A stretch of 64,000 bases of DNA, from contig CAKUXV010000002.1 in NCBI GenBank assembly GCA_934700895.1, positions 248,001-312,000 on the forward strand. The letters run 5' to 3'. Shown here one piece after another: positions 1 to 8,794 of the stretch (position 1 is its first letter; every line of letters starts with the position of its first letter). Origin of the DNA: an uncultured Bacilli bacterium (GTDB lineage Bacteria; Bacillota_I; Bacilli_A; RFN20; CAG-826). The position numbers and the translations under genes were made by a program. The notes beneath the pieces are model-generated. The model saw only the letters and a list, made by a program, of their open reading frames with translations, made no database searches and was not told the DNA's origin.

Positions 1-713
1 TGATTGACTAGCCCCGGAGCGTAATGGTCCAAAACATAATATTCGCCTTTGCGGGCGTGAATCGACCAATCGATAGGCTCCACCATGGAGGCAATATCAT
101 CGCTATGAAGTCCAGCGCAATTAACGACGACGCGGCAAACGTATTCTTCTTTCGTTGTCTTGACGCTAAAACCGGAATCTAATTTCACGATATCGGTAAC
201 CGCTTCATCCAAATGCAACGTTACTCCGTTATCGCAGGCATTTTCCATCGCATGGGCGGTTAGGGTGAACGGATTCACGATTCCCGCGGTGGGGGCGAGC
301 AAGGCCCCCTTTACTTCCGGATTGATGTTCGGCTCGATTTTTTTCACTTCGTCGGGGCTAAGCATATGGGTCGGAACTCCATTGGCTTCCGCATTCTGCT
401 GAAGTTTTCGAAGGGCTTCGAGTTGTTCCTCGTAAATCGCCACATTCAACGAACCGCAGCGGTTAAATTCCACGTCCAAGTCCGAGGAAACCTCATCGAA
501 CATGCGATTTCCCGCCACGTTGAAACGGGCTTTCAGCGTTCCGGGTTTGGGATCATCGCCGGAATGAACGATAGCGGAATTCGCCATCGAAGTGACGTCG
601 CCAACGTCATTTTCTTTTTCCAAGACCAGCGTCGTGGCTTGATAGCGGGAGAGATAACGGGCAACAAACGCGCCGATAACACCACCGCCTACAACAACAA
701 TGTCATAACTCAT
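1..713 (-). CDS. FAD-dependent oxidoreductase of the glycerol-3-phosphate dehydrogenase/DAO type, partial
   Basis: The first 237 residues are visible; the C-terminus lies beyond the left window edge. Translation from the ATG at 713 gives a Rossmann dinucleotide-binding start (residues 3-13, VVVGGGVIG core) followed by the pattern of DAO-fold flavoenzymes, with NSAIVHSG and a later NCAGLHSD motif that normally packs against FAD. Family knowledge: such enzymes oxidise glycerol-3-phosphate, 2-hydroxyglutarate or related hydroxy acids. The substrate cannot be decided without the C-terminus. In related Firmicutes a BFD-like iron-sulphur domain often follows. The start is chosen because a TATAAT ends 7 bases upstream and no Shine-Dalgarno exists. 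Confidence 0.8.
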   Translation of the reverse strand, partial: MSYDIVVVGGGVIGAFVARYLSRYQATTLVLEKENDVGDVTSMANSAIVHSGDDPKPGTLKARFNVAGNRMFDEVSSDLDVEFNRCGSLNVAIYEEQLEALRKLQQNAEANGVPTHMLSPDEVKKIEPNINPEVKGALLAPTAGIVNPFTLTAHAMENACDNGVTLHLDEAVTDIVKLDSGFSVKTTKEEYVCRVVVNCAGLHSDDIASMVEPIDWSIHARKGEYYVLDHYAPGLVN

Positions 714-720
714 AAGAATT

Positions 721-726
721 ATTATA
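721..726 (-). promoter_or_regulatory. -10 box of leaderless promoter for the FAD oxidoreductase
   Basis: TATAAT read on the minus strand, separated from the ATG at 713 by 7 bases. No purine-rich ribosome site lies between. No clear -35 is visible. Confidence 0.6.
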
Positions 727-789
727 GGCAAAAGGGGATAAAATGCCACGCTTAACAAAGTAATTGTTCGGATTTTACGCGAGATTTAT

Positions 790-795
790 TAAAAT
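790..795 (+). promoter_or_regulatory. -10 box of leaderless promoter for the methyltransferase-like gene
   Basis: TAAAAT ends 7 bases before the ATG at 803. The best upstream -35-like sequence is TTGTTC at 764, with loose spacing. Confidence 0.5.
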
Positions 796-802
796 GGGAC
801 AC

Positions 803-1897
803 ATGAATATTCTTTGTCCATCCAAATCCCTCTTCCCCCTTCTAAATACAGTAAAAAAAGGGGAACTCAGCGATCAAATCATTAACACGGTTTTTCTCCC
901 TTTGCCTCCTAAAGTCGCCCGGCGAATTGGGAAGAAAGCTTCAGAAATGAAAAAGCCTTATCCCTTGCTTCTAAGACGAGAAATTCTTTCTACCTTGTCC
1001 TTGCAAGAACAGGAGGATTTTGTTCTTGTGGAGAAAGAATTTCATTTAGACGATTTAAAGGAACTTACCCCTTCCTCCTATCAAAGCGACCCCTATCAAA
1101 AGGCCTTATCCCACTTGGAAAAAGAGCGGTTAGGATCATTTTGTTTAAAAGTTAGAACCCTCGATCCCTTTGTTCCTTTTTGCTGCGCCTCTAAACGGGT
1201 AGACCCCGATTCGCATTTTAAAGACATCACTCCATTAGGCTATTTTTCTAGGCCTTTCCCCACTTACGCCTTGGAGGAAAATGGCCGGGTTTGGATGAGC
1301 CTTGTCCCCCATGAAATTGAAACGATGAAGGAAGATATCGAGAAAGCCAAAGGAGATGTGGTGGTTATGGGCTGCGGGTTAGGTTATTTTGCCTATTCCA
1401 TCAGTTTAAAAAAGGATGTCACTTCCATCCGAATCGTAGAACGGAGTGAAAAAGTTCTCGCTTTATTCTCAAACTATCTCCTTCCTTTATTCCCCTATCC
1501 GGAAAAAATAACGCTCATTCAAGGGGATGCCTTGGATTATGCCTCCCAAAAGGAATTTAACTGCAACTTCTGCTATGTGGATTTATGGCATGACTGTGAG
1601 GATGGATTGCCGCTGTATTTTGCTTTCAAAAGAATGGAAAAAGAGGGGATCGCCTACGCTTATTGGATTGAAGAGGATATGCTTGTTTATTTTAGAAGGC
1701 ATCTCAACGCGCTTTTGGAAGAAGAAATCCAAGGGTCCGAGGACAAGGATTATATTTGCGAAGAAAATTTCTCCGATCGTCTCATAAACCGGTTGCACTT
1801 TCTTCTCAAAAACTACCGTCTCGCATCCCTAGACGATGCATTGGAGCTTTATAGCGACGCATCCTTGAAACGTCTCGCCAAAGAATGGGGGAAATAA
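803..1897 (+). CDS. class I SAM-dependent methyltransferase-like protein
   Basis: A 364-residue soluble protein. Around residues 186-198 it has a glycine-rich SAM-binding signature (VVVMGCGLGYF) followed about 20 residues later by an acidic strand end (RIVERSE), then QGDAL and FCYVDLWHD, the order of motifs I, II and post-II in spermidine-synthase-like class I methyltransferases. The N-terminal 180 residues match nothing I recognise. The substrate is unknown. Upstream TTG (764) and ATG (794) starts are in frame, but the -10 at 790 would place transcription start at about 802, so the ATG at 803 is preferred. It stands alone, converging on pnp across a shared terminator. Confidence 0.7.
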   Translation: MNILCPSKSLFPLLNTVKKGELSDQIINTVFLPLPPKVARRIGKKASEMKKPYPLLLRREILSTLSLQEQEDFVLVEKEFHLDDLKELTPSSYQSDPYQKALSHLEKERLGSFCLKVRTLDPFVPFCCASKRVDPDSHFKDITPLGYFSRPFPTYALEENGRVWMSLVPHEIETMKEDIEKAKGDVVVMGCGLGYFAYSISLKKDVTSIRIVERSEKVLALFSNYLLPLFPYPEKITLIQGDALDYASQKEFNCNFCYVDLWHDCEDGLPLYFAFKRMEKEGIAYAYWIEEDMLVYFRRHLNALLEEEIQGSEDKDYICEENFSDRLINRLHFLLKNYRLASLDDALELYSDASLKRLAKEWGK

Positions 1898-1900
1898 GAA

Positions 1901-1930
1901 AAATCGGAGGAACGAGCCTCCGATTTTTTC
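1901..1930. terminator. bidirectional intrinsic terminator between the methyltransferase gene and pnp
   Basis: A 10-bp perfect stem (AAATCGGAGG/CCTCCGATTT) with a 6-base loop, followed by T on the plus strand and by T on the minus strand, between two converging genes. Confidence 0.85.
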
Positions 1931-1938
1931 CTTACTTT

Positions 1939-4218
1939 TTAGCGGTCGGAACCCGTCTTAGGTCCGCGACGATCTCCGACGTGTCCGCCTCCGTGATGGG
2001 GACGGAAGGAACCATTGCCATGAGGGCGAGAGGAATTTCCGCGGGGTCCGCGGGGTGCTTTATCGCCTTCCGGGCGTTCGACATAGCCTTCCGGCTTTTC
2101 TTCGAATTCGCGGTGGCTGACTTTGACTTTGCCTTTTTCGTCGAGTCCGATGACAACCACTTTGAGCTTGTCGCCGACGTGGACGATAGAATTGGCATTA
2201 TCAACATAGTCCCACTTCAAGCGAGAAACGTGGCAGAGGCCGTCCGTATCGCCGAAAAGGTTGACGAAAGCGCCGTAATCTTCGACGCGAGTGACCGTGC
2301 CGTCGAAGATTTCGCCGACTTTGGCTTCGCGAGTGATATCTTCAATCATCTTGCGGGCCTTGTCGATCATCGCTTGGTTAGAGTGATAAATCGTGATGGT
2401 TCCGTCTTCTTCGACATTGATATCCGCACCGTCGCATTCGCGAACCATGCCTTGAATCGTTTCGCCTCCTTTGCCGATCACATCGCGGATTTTGTCGGTG
2501 GCAATCTTGAAACTCACCATCTTCGGAGCCCACTTGGAGACTTCCTTGCGGGGTTCGGGGATGACGGAAGCGATCTTTTCGCGGATTTCAGCGCGGGCTT
2601 TGTTGGCTTGGGCAAGAGCTTCGCTTAAAACTTCGCGGGTAACGCCATGGATCTTGATGTCCATTTGAAGGGCAGTGATACCTTTTTCGGTACCGGCGCA
2701 CTTGAAGTCCATATCACCGAAATGGTCTTCCAAACCTTGGATATCGGTCAAAATGGTATAGTGATTGGTTTCCGAATCGGGGGAACGGGAAGGATCGTTG
2801 GTGATAAGGCCCATCGCGATGCCGGAGACGATGCCCTTGATGGGAACGCCAGCCGCCATAAGCGACATGCAGTTCGCGCAGATGGAAGCCTGGGAAGAGG
2901 AGCCGTTCGATTCGACAACATCCGCAACACAGCGAACCGTATAAGGGAATTCTTCTTCGCTCGGCATGACCCAACCAAGTGCGCGTTCACCGAGTTTTCC
3001 GTGTCCGATTTCGCGACGTCCGGGAGTGCCCATACGGCCAATTTCGCCAACCGAGAAAGGCGGGAAATTGTAGTGGTGCATGAAGCGGCGCTCCGTTTCC
3101 GGCGTCAAATCATCAATCAGTTGCTTGTCGGCTAGAGGACCAAGGGTCGTGGTGCCGATGACTTGGGTTTGTCCACGAGTGAACATGGCAGAGCCATGGG
3201 CGCGGGGGAGCAAATCAATTTGGCAGTCAAGAGGACGGATTTCGTCGACTTTACGTCCATCGGGGCGAATTTTTTCTTCAATAATTAAGCGACGGACCTC
3301 CGCGGCGACCATTCCTTCAAGGATGTCGTTGACCATGAGCATGCTCATCTTGTGATCGTGCTCATCTTCGTATTCGCGATGGTCGTAATCTTCCAAAATT
3401 TCCTTCTTAAGAGCATCGATAGCATCTTGGCGTTCCAATTTATCGAAGATGGAAATGGCTTTCTTCATCTTCTCGCCAATGCGGGATTCGATGTCCGTTT
3501 TGATGGCGGGATCGGGTGCATAAAGAGCGATTTCGCGCTTCGGCTTGCCAATCTTGGCAATGATTTCCTTTTGGAAACGGCAGAGTTCCTTGATCGCGTC
3601 GAAACCAAACATGATGGCATCGAGCATTTCTTCTTCGGGGACTTGTCCAGCGCCAGCTTCAACCATCATGATTGCTTCTTCCGTGCCAGCGACGGCAAGG
3701 TCGATATCCGAGAGGTGACGTTGTTCTTCCGTGGGGTTGATGACGAGCTCGCCATTCACGCGGCCAACATAAACTCCAGCAACCGGTCCGTCAAAGGGGA
3801 TGTCCGAAATGCAAAGAGCAAGGGAGGCGCCAAGGAGTCCGGTCATTTCTGGTGTGTTGTCCGGATCCACCGACATCACGGTGGCGACAATTTGGACTTC
3901 GTTGCGGAATCCTTCCGCGAATAACGGGCGGATGGGGCGGTCAATCAAACGCGCAGACAAGGTGGCGTGTTCGCCAGGACGTCCTTCGCGGCGATTGAAG
4001 CTTCCCGGGATTTTGCCCGCGGCATAAGCTTTTTCTTCGTAGTTGACGGTGAGGGGGAAGAAATCTCCCTCTTTGGGTTCGTCGGCGCAGCAAGCGGTGG
4101 CTAAAACCACGGTGTCGCCGTAGCGAACCAGAACAGAACCGTCGGCCTGTTTGGCGATTTCACCGGTTTCGACGCTAACATGGCGTCCGGCGAATTCGGT
4201 TTCAAAGACTTGTTTCAT
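1939..4218 (-). CDS. pnp: polynucleotide phosphorylase
   Basis: A 759-residue phosphorolytic 3'-5' exoribonuclease and RNA-degradation enzyme. Two RNase PH domains (about 1-230 and 325-545) flank a helical linker. A KH domain with GKGG (about 560-620) and an S1 domain (VTRVEDYGAFVNLF, about 630-700) follow. The last 50 residues are a Gly/Arg/His-rich tail, making it slightly longer than the usual 700. It lies downstream of rpsO in the conserved rpsO-pnp order but a terminator separates them. The site AGGAAC lies about 6 bases before the ATG. Its leader carries a 17-base palindrome that could be used for control. Confidence 0.97.
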   Translation of the reverse strand: MKQVFETEFAGRHVSVETGEIAKQADGSVLVRYGDTVVLATACCADEPKEGDFFPLTVNYEEKAYAAGKIPGSFNRREGRPGEHATLSARLIDRPIRPLFAEGFRNEVQIVATVMSVDPDNTPEMTGLLGASLALCISDIPFDGPVAGVYVGRVNGELVINPTEEQRHLSDIDLAVAGTEEAIMMVEAGAGQVPEEEMLDAIMFGFDAIKELCRFQKEIIAKIGKPKREIALYAPDPAIKTDIESRIGEKMKKAISIFDKLERQDAIDALKKEILEDYDHREYEDEHDHKMSMLMVNDILEGMVAAEVRRLIIEEKIRPDGRKVDEIRPLDCQIDLLPRAHGSAMFTRGQTQVIGTTTLGPLADKQLIDDLTPETERRFMHHYNFPPFSVGEIGRMGTPGRREIGHGKLGERALGWVMPSEEEFPYTVRCVADVVESNGSSSQASICANCMSLMAAGVPIKGIVSGIAMGLITNDPSRSPDSETNHYTILTDIQGLEDHFGDMDFKCAGTEKGITALQMDIKIHGVTREVLSEALAQANKARAEIREKIASVIPEPRKEVSKWAPKMVSFKIATDKIRDVIGKGGETIQGMVRECDGADINVEEDGTITIYHSNQAMIDKARKMIEDITREAKVGEIFDGTVTRVEDYGAFVNLFGDTDGLCHVSRLKWDYVDNANSIVHVGDKLKVVVIGLDEKGKVKVSHREFEEKPEGYVERPEGDKAPRGPRGNSSRPHGNGSFRPHHGGGHVGDRRGPKTGSDR

Positions 4219-4263
4219 TTCTTAGTTCCTAAATTCCTTTTCTTTTCAAAACGCTATGATGAT

Positions 4264-4280
4264 ACCACCTTTAAGGTGGT
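4264..4280 (-). promoter_or_regulatory. palindrome in the pnp leader/promoter region
   Basis: ACCACCTT-T-AAGGTGGT, an 8-bp perfect inverted repeat with one central base, 46 bases upstream of the pnp start. On the minus strand TATCAT follows immediately, so it could be an operator overlapping a promoter or an RNA hairpin in the leader. No function is proven. Confidence 0.4.
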
Positions 4281-4301
4281 GTTCACTACTAAAAGAGTAT
4301 G

Positions 4302-4330
4302 AAAAAACCTCCCCATTCAAGGGGAGGCCT
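4302..4330 (-). terminator. terminator after rpsO
   Basis: On the minus strand: CCTCCCC, a 6-base loop, GGGGAGG, then TTTTTT. It lies 10 bases after the rpsO stop, before pnp. Confidence 0.85.
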
Positions 4331-4339
4331 ATTTTTGAC

Positions 4340-4609
4340 TTATTTACGAAGTCCGAGTTTCTCGATGAGAGCCGCGTAACGATCCGTGTCGGTGTTGCGA
4401 AGGTAATCGAGGAGGCTGTGACGCTTGCCGACGAGAATGAGGAGGGAGCGTCTTGCGCCCGCGTCCTGCGGATTGCTCTTGAGGTGGAGCGTCAAATCCT
4501 TGATGCGTTGGGTCAAGAGGGCGATTTGGACTTCGGCAGAGCCGGTGTCCTTTTCGTTCTTTCCGAAATTCTTGATGATCGCAGAGGATTGTTCCTTGGA
4601 TAATGCCAT
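4340..4609 (-). CDS. rpsO: 30S ribosomal protein S15
   Basis: An 89-residue primary 16S rRNA-binding protein of the small subunit platform. Typical S15 sequence: GSAEVQIALLTQRI in the N-terminal half, H-x-L...KSNPQDAGARRSLLILVGKRHSLLDYL in the centre, conserved throughout. The start at 4609 (MALSKEQ) is preceded by AAAGGAG at the correct spacing; an upstream in-frame ATG lacks a ribosome site. A leader of roughly 100 bases may take part in S15 autoregulation, as known in other bacteria, but no specific structure was established. Confidence 0.97.
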   Translation of the reverse strand: MALSKEQSSAIIKNFGKNEKDTGSAEVQIALLTQRIKDLTLHLKSNPQDAGARRSLLILVGKRHSLLDYLRNTDTDRYAALIEKLGLRK

Positions 4610-4716
4610 GGTGTTTATCTCCTTTCTTTGAACTTGGCCGTTTCGAAGCGGGATCTGGAGAAAGGTCACCACCTTGAAAGGCTGCTCGAAAAAAATACCA
4701 AATTACGAATCTATTT

Positions 4717-5820
4717 TCAATCTTTATTTTCTTCTTGCATCAATAAATTGTAAATCGCGATTTCTTTTTTCTCGCGTTTGGCGGAATAAAGGGCGCGGTC
4801 GGCGAATTGGAGGGGGGCGTCCGGACGGCTTTCTGGGTCGGGTTCGCCTAAATATAAGCCAAAGGTCATGCGAACAAAATCCCCGAATTCTTCCGCTAGT
4901 CTTTTGTTGATGACGCGGCACTTCTCCACCGCTTCTTCTATAGAAAGATTGGAGGCCACTACTGACATCTCATCCCCGCCATAGCGATAGCTCGTCCCGG
5001 GGAAAATTTCCATCATGATATCCCCGATTTTCGAAAGGACATCATCTCCTTTTTTGTGACCGAATTCATCGTTGATTTTCTTGAAGGAATCCACGTCGCT
5101 CATTAAATAGAGATAAGTCCCGCCCTTGCTCGCGGCCCGCGCTAGATCCGCGTCCAACGTGCCGTGATTCATCAAACCCGTCAATTTATCGATGCGGGAC
5201 AATTTGGTTAAGCGATATTCCGCGTTACAAAAATAGACGCGGTCGCTATAAACCGTGAATTCCATCAAAGTCGCCGCCACACCAAAGGCAATCAAATTCA
5301 AAATTAAACCCGTCGGGAAGTCGCGCTCGAATTGGTAAGCACAAGTAAGGGAAAGCGCGATGGTATAGCTTAAAAGCATCCCCTCATAAGTAATGGGATC
5401 CAACGTGCAAAACACGGGAATAATCATGAATAAAACCGTGAAAGTCACAAAATTAATGGTTCCACGGGAATAATCTAATAAAGTAATGCAATACCCAAAA
5501 GTTGCCAAAGCAAAAGCATAAATATAAGAAAGGACGACGAGCATCTTCATGTATTTGCGCGCATTTTTGGCAATGCAAAACAAAAAAACCGCTACAAAAA
5601 GAGAAACGGCAAAAAGGGCGAGATAAGCCGCGATGTATACAATGAAAATTTTTCTTGAAAAATCAAACCGCAATAAGCCCAATACAATGAAAAGGACTTC
5701 CAGCAATGCGATGGAAAGAGAAAGGATCCCGAATAAAATGGGGTGTTCCACAATCCGTTTTACCAAGTATTCCTTTCGTACAGGAAACCAGCTGGAGAAA
5801 AGCATCTTCAGATAATTCAT
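4717..5820 (-). CDS. membrane-anchored diguanylate cyclase (GGDEF)
   Basis: A 367-residue protein that should synthesise cyclic di-GMP from GTP at the membrane. The first 190 residues form about six transmembrane helices; residues 200-355 form a GGDEF domain with IDKLTGLMNH, DVDSFKKIND and the active-site loop YRYGGDEM (Met in place of the usual Phe). The RxxD product-inhibition site normally located just upstream of GGDE is absent. No EAL or HD-GYP phosphodiesterase is encoded in the window. Its start is set by a TTGAAA-16-TATAAT promoter whose -10 ends 6 bases before the ATG. Confidence 0.9.
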   Translation of the reverse strand: MNYLKMLFSSWFPVRKEYLVKRIVEHPILFGILSLSIALLEVLFIVLGLLRFDFSRKIFIVYIAAYLALFAVSLFVAVFLFCIAKNARKYMKMLVVLSYIYAFALATFGYCITLLDYSRGTINFVTFTVLFMIIPVFCTLDPITYEGMLLSYTIALSLTCAYQFERDFPTGLILNLIAFGVAATLMEFTVYSDRVYFCNAEYRLTKLSRIDKLTGLMNHGTLDADLARAASKGGTYLYLMSDVDSFKKINDEFGHKKGDDVLSKIGDIMMEIFPGTSYRYGGDEMSVVASNLSIEEAVEKCRVINKRLAEEFGDFVRMTFGLYLGEPDPESRPDAPLQFADRALYSAKREKKEIAIYNLLMQEENKD

Positions 5821-5826
5821 ATTGCA

Positions 5827-5854
5827 ATTATAGGGTTATTGTTCAATATTTCAA
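5827..5854 (-). promoter_or_regulatory. leaderless promoter of the diguanylate cyclase gene
   Basis: TTGAAA, 16-base spacer, TATAAT, then 6 bases to the ATG at 5820, on the minus strand. No Shine-Dalgarno. Confidence 0.7.
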
Positions 5855-5949
5855 TAATGATGCCCTATTCTTTTCTACGAAAAAACTACACAATGTATAT
5901 TCCGCCCAACATTTCACGATAATTTTGACGCGAGAAAAAGAATTGTCCC

Positions 5950-5979
5950 TTGCGCGCCCATGCGTAAAAGAACTAAAAT
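5950..5979 (+). promoter_or_regulatory. candidate promoter of typA
   Basis: TTGCGC, 18-base spacer, TAAAAT. The start would fall about 7 bases later, giving a short leader that contains AAGGAGG. Confidence 0.4.
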
Positions 5980-6009
5980 TCCCGTCGGCTTTAACAAGGA
6001 GGCCCGCTT

Positions 6010-7875
6010 ATGAAAATGAGAAATATCGCAATCATCGCTCACGTCGACCACGGCAAGACCACTTTGGTCAACGCCCTTCTCACCAAAAGCGGGACATTCC
6101 GTAGCAACGAAGCCATCCAAGATCGCATGATGGACTCCAACCCCCAGGAAAGGGAAAGAGGCATTACGATTCTTTCCAAGACCACTTCCGTTATTTATCG
6201 CGATACCAAAATCAACATCGTTGACACTCCGGGGCACGCGGACTTCGGTGGCGAAGTCGAACGTATCATGCACATGGTCGACGGATGCTTGCTGCTCGTC
6301 GATGCTTTCGAAGGAACGATGCCGCAAACGCGTTTTGTATTGAAAAACGCGTTGGCCAATCACATCAAGCCCATCGTCGTCGTCAATAAAGTCGATCGTC
6401 CCAACGCCGACCCCCAAAAGGCCGTCGACGAAGTCTTGGACCTCTTCATCCAACTCGGAGCGCCGGATGATTTGCTCGATTTCCCCGTTGTTTACACTAG
6501 CGCTCTTAACGGCACTTCCAGCTACGACCCCGATCCTTCGACCCAAAAAGAAGGCATGGATCCAGTTTTCGATACGATTTTAAAAGAAATCCCCGAGCCA
6601 CAATGCGACCCCTCCGCCCCCTTCCAGTTCCAACCGGCGTTGCTCGATTATAACGAATTCGTCGGACGTATCGGCATCGGCACGATTCGTGGCGGACAGG
6701 CTCACGTTGGAGACACCATCACCAGTTGCAAATTAGACGGCTCGACGAAAGATTTCAAAATCATGAAGCTTTATACCTTCCAAGGGCTCCGTCGCGTCGA
6801 AGTCGATTCCGTAGAGTGTGGCGACATCTGTGCCATCGCCGGCGATGACGGCATGATGGTCGGCGAAACCTTCTGTGCACAAGGCAAGCCCAATCCCTTG
6901 CCCAAGCTCCGCGTCGATGAGCCGACTCTTCAAATGGAATTCGGTACCAATTCTTCTCCGCTTCGTGGGCAAGATGGCAAATTCGTCACGGCACGCGTCA
7001 TTGAAGACCGCTTATTCTCGGAGGTCCAACGCGACGTCTCCTTGCGTTATCGTCGCATTCCCAATACCGAATCTTGGACGGTTTCGGGCCGTGGCGAACT
7101 CCACCTCGGCGTTTTAATTGAAACGATGCGTCGGGAAGGGTATGAACTCGAGGTTTCCAAACCCCACGTCATCATCAAAGAAATCGATGGAAAGAAATGC
7201 GAACCATACGAAGACCTCCAAATCGACGTCCCCAGTGAATACGTTGGAGACATCATGGAGACCCTTGGCAAGCGTGGAGCCACGATGATCGACATGGAAG
7301 AAGCCAACAATCAAACCCGACTCAATTACGTGATTCCCTCCCGCGGATTGCTTGGATTCGTCAATAACTTCCTCACCCTCACGAAGGGATATGGCATCAT
7401 TAACCATACGTTCAAGGAATATCGCCCCGTCTATAACAAAGTGGTTGGCGAACGTCAAATCGGCGTCCTCGTCTCCGTGGATAACGGACCGGCAACCCCC
7501 TATTCCATCGAAAAAGTCGAGGATCACGGCACGATGTTCATCACTCCGGGAACCCTTTGCTACGAAGGCATGATCGTTGGAGAGCATCGTTACCCCGTGG
7601 ATTTAGCGGTCAACGTCACGGCAATGAAGCCGCAAACCAACGTCCGCTCCTCCAACAAAGACCAAACCGTTGTTTTAAAGTCTCCTCGCAAGATGACGCT
7701 GGAGGCGTGTCTTGATTACATCAATAGCGATGAGCTTGTCGAAGTCACTCCTTCCGCTTACCGCATGAGGAAGCGCATCCTCTCCACTCCGGACCGCAAA
7801 AAGTTCGACGCCAAGAAAAAGGCGATGGCGGAAAACGACGAACTCAATTTGGAGCTCGGAGGAACCAACAACTAA
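6010..7875 (+). CDS. typA: ribosome-associated translational GTPase TypA/BipA
   Basis: A 621-residue GTPase related to EF-G that acts on ribosomes under stress and in assembly. G motifs are intact: AHVDHGKTT (G1), RGITI (G2), DTPGHADF (G3), NKVD (G4). Domain II, an EF-G-like domain (RGELHLGVLIETMRREGYE) and the TypA-specific C-terminal domain follow, with length normal for the family. AAGGAGG lies 8 bases before the ATG. It is a single-gene unit with its own terminator. Confidence 0.97.
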   Translation: MKMRNIAIIAHVDHGKTTLVNALLTKSGTFRSNEAIQDRMMDSNPQERERGITILSKTTSVIYRDTKINIVDTPGHADFGGEVERIMHMVDGCLLLVDAFEGTMPQTRFVLKNALANHIKPIVVVNKVDRPNADPQKAVDEVLDLFIQLGAPDDLLDFPVVYTSALNGTSSYDPDPSTQKEGMDPVFDTILKEIPEPQCDPSAPFQFQPALLDYNEFVGRIGIGTIRGGQAHVGDTITSCKLDGSTKDFKIMKLYTFQGLRRVEVDSVECGDICAIAGDDGMMVGETFCAQGKPNPLPKLRVDEPTLQMEFGTNSSPLRGQDGKFVTARVIEDRLFSEVQRDVSLRYRRIPNTESWTVSGRGELHLGVLIETMRREGYELEVSKPHVIIKEIDGKKCEPYEDLQIDVPSEYVGDIMETLGKRGATMIDMEEANNQTRLNYVIPSRGLLGFVNNFLTLTKGYGIINHTFKEYRPVYNKVVGERQIGVLVSVDNGPATPYSIEKVEDHGTMFITPGTLCYEGMIVGEHRYPVDLAVNVTAMKPQTNVRSSNKDQTVVLKSPRKMTLEACLDYINSDELVEVTPSAYRMRKRILSTPDRKKFDAKKKAMAENDELNLELGGTNN

Positions 7876-7902
7876 AAAGGCAGGATTTCTCCTGTCTTTT
7901 TC
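7874..7902. terminator. bidirectional terminator between typA and ribF
   Basis: Ten-bp stem AAAGGCAGGA/TCCTGTCTTT with one G-U pair and loop TTTC, flanked by A and T runs so that it can work for both converging genes. Confidence 0.75.
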
Positions 7903-8794
7903 ATTGTTTCGACAATTGTTCCCTTGCCCAACTTTTGTCGAGAAGCAACTGGTTGGATAATTCTTCTAAAGAGGCAAATTTCTTTTCGCAACGTTCAAAA
8001 TGCCGGAAATCGAGGTAGAGAGTTTTGCCGTAGGCTTCTTCTTCAAAATCCAATAAATGGGCTTCGATGCTTGGCTCCTTCACTTGGTCCACGGTAGGAT
8101 GAACCCCAACATTAATAACGGCTTGGTGGGGGATGCCGTCTACATAAGCAAGCCCGCAATAAACCCCAAACCGAGGCAAACAATAAGGCGTTGAAGACTT
8201 TAAATTCAGCGTCGGAAACCCAAGCAAATGGCCGTTGCGGAAACCGTGAACGACTTTTCCCACCATTTCATAGGGTCTTCCAAGCCATTCCTCCGCCTTC
8301 TCTACCTCTCCATTACGAATCGCCTCGCGAATCAAGGAAGAGGAAATTTTCACGCCTCCGTCTTCTAAAAAAGGCGTGAGGCGCACTTCAAAATCCTTTT
8401 TTAAATCGTCCACTCTTCCTTCTGCTTTTTTCCCAAACCGGAAATCTTCTCCGCAGCAAACGATTCTCGCGCCCAATTTTTTTAGAATTTGATCACAAAA
8501 TTCTTGGGGGTTTAAATCCCAAAACGCTTCATCACTTTCCACGATAAAAACGTGGTCGAGACGCAATTTCCTGCAAATTGCTATTTTTTGATCCAAAGAA
8601 GTTAAAACCCCGCCCCCTTTGAAGGGGCTTGGGGGATCGAAAAGCAAAATCCCCGATTCGTTTTTCGCGTGGAAAGTCGTATCAATAAGCAAACGTTGAT
8701 GGCCGCGATGCATGCCGTCAAAATTACCTAAGGCAAGGGTTAAACCCGGAATCAAATCAGGCAAAAAACCTAGACGAAAACGATGGACTTCCAT
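7901..8794 (-). CDS. ribF: bifunctional riboflavin kinase/FAD synthetase
   Basis: A 297-residue cytoplasmic enzyme converting riboflavin to FMN and FMN to FAD. The N-terminal nucleotidyltransferase domain has ALGNFDGMHRGHQ and the ISSSLIREAI motif; the C-terminal kinase domain has GFPTLNL and INVGVHPTV. The start is the ATG at 8794, which overlaps the truB stop as TGATG and therefore suggests translational coupling; an upstream TTG at 8815 is less likely. The order truB-ribF is conserved in Firmicutes. Confidence 0.95.
   Translation of the reverse strand: MEVHRFRLGFLPDLIPGLTLALGNFDGMHRGHQRLLIDTTFHAKNESGILLFDPPSPFKGGGVLTSLDQKIAICRKLRLDHVFIVESDEAFWDLNPQEFCDQILKKLGARIVCCGEDFRFGKKAEGRVDDLKKDFEVRLTPFLEDGGVKISSSLIREAIRNGEVEKAEEWLGRPYEMVGKVVHGFRNGHLLGFPTLNLKSSTPYCLPRFGVYCGLAYVDGIPHQAVINVGVHPTVDQVKEPSIEAHLLDFEEEAYGKTLYLDFRHFERCEKKFASLEELSNQLLLDKSWAREQLSKQ

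Noticed and set aside
1885..2628. Long plus-strand frames opposite pnp
   Set aside because: They mirror pnp codons, have no promoter or ribosome site, and match no protein.
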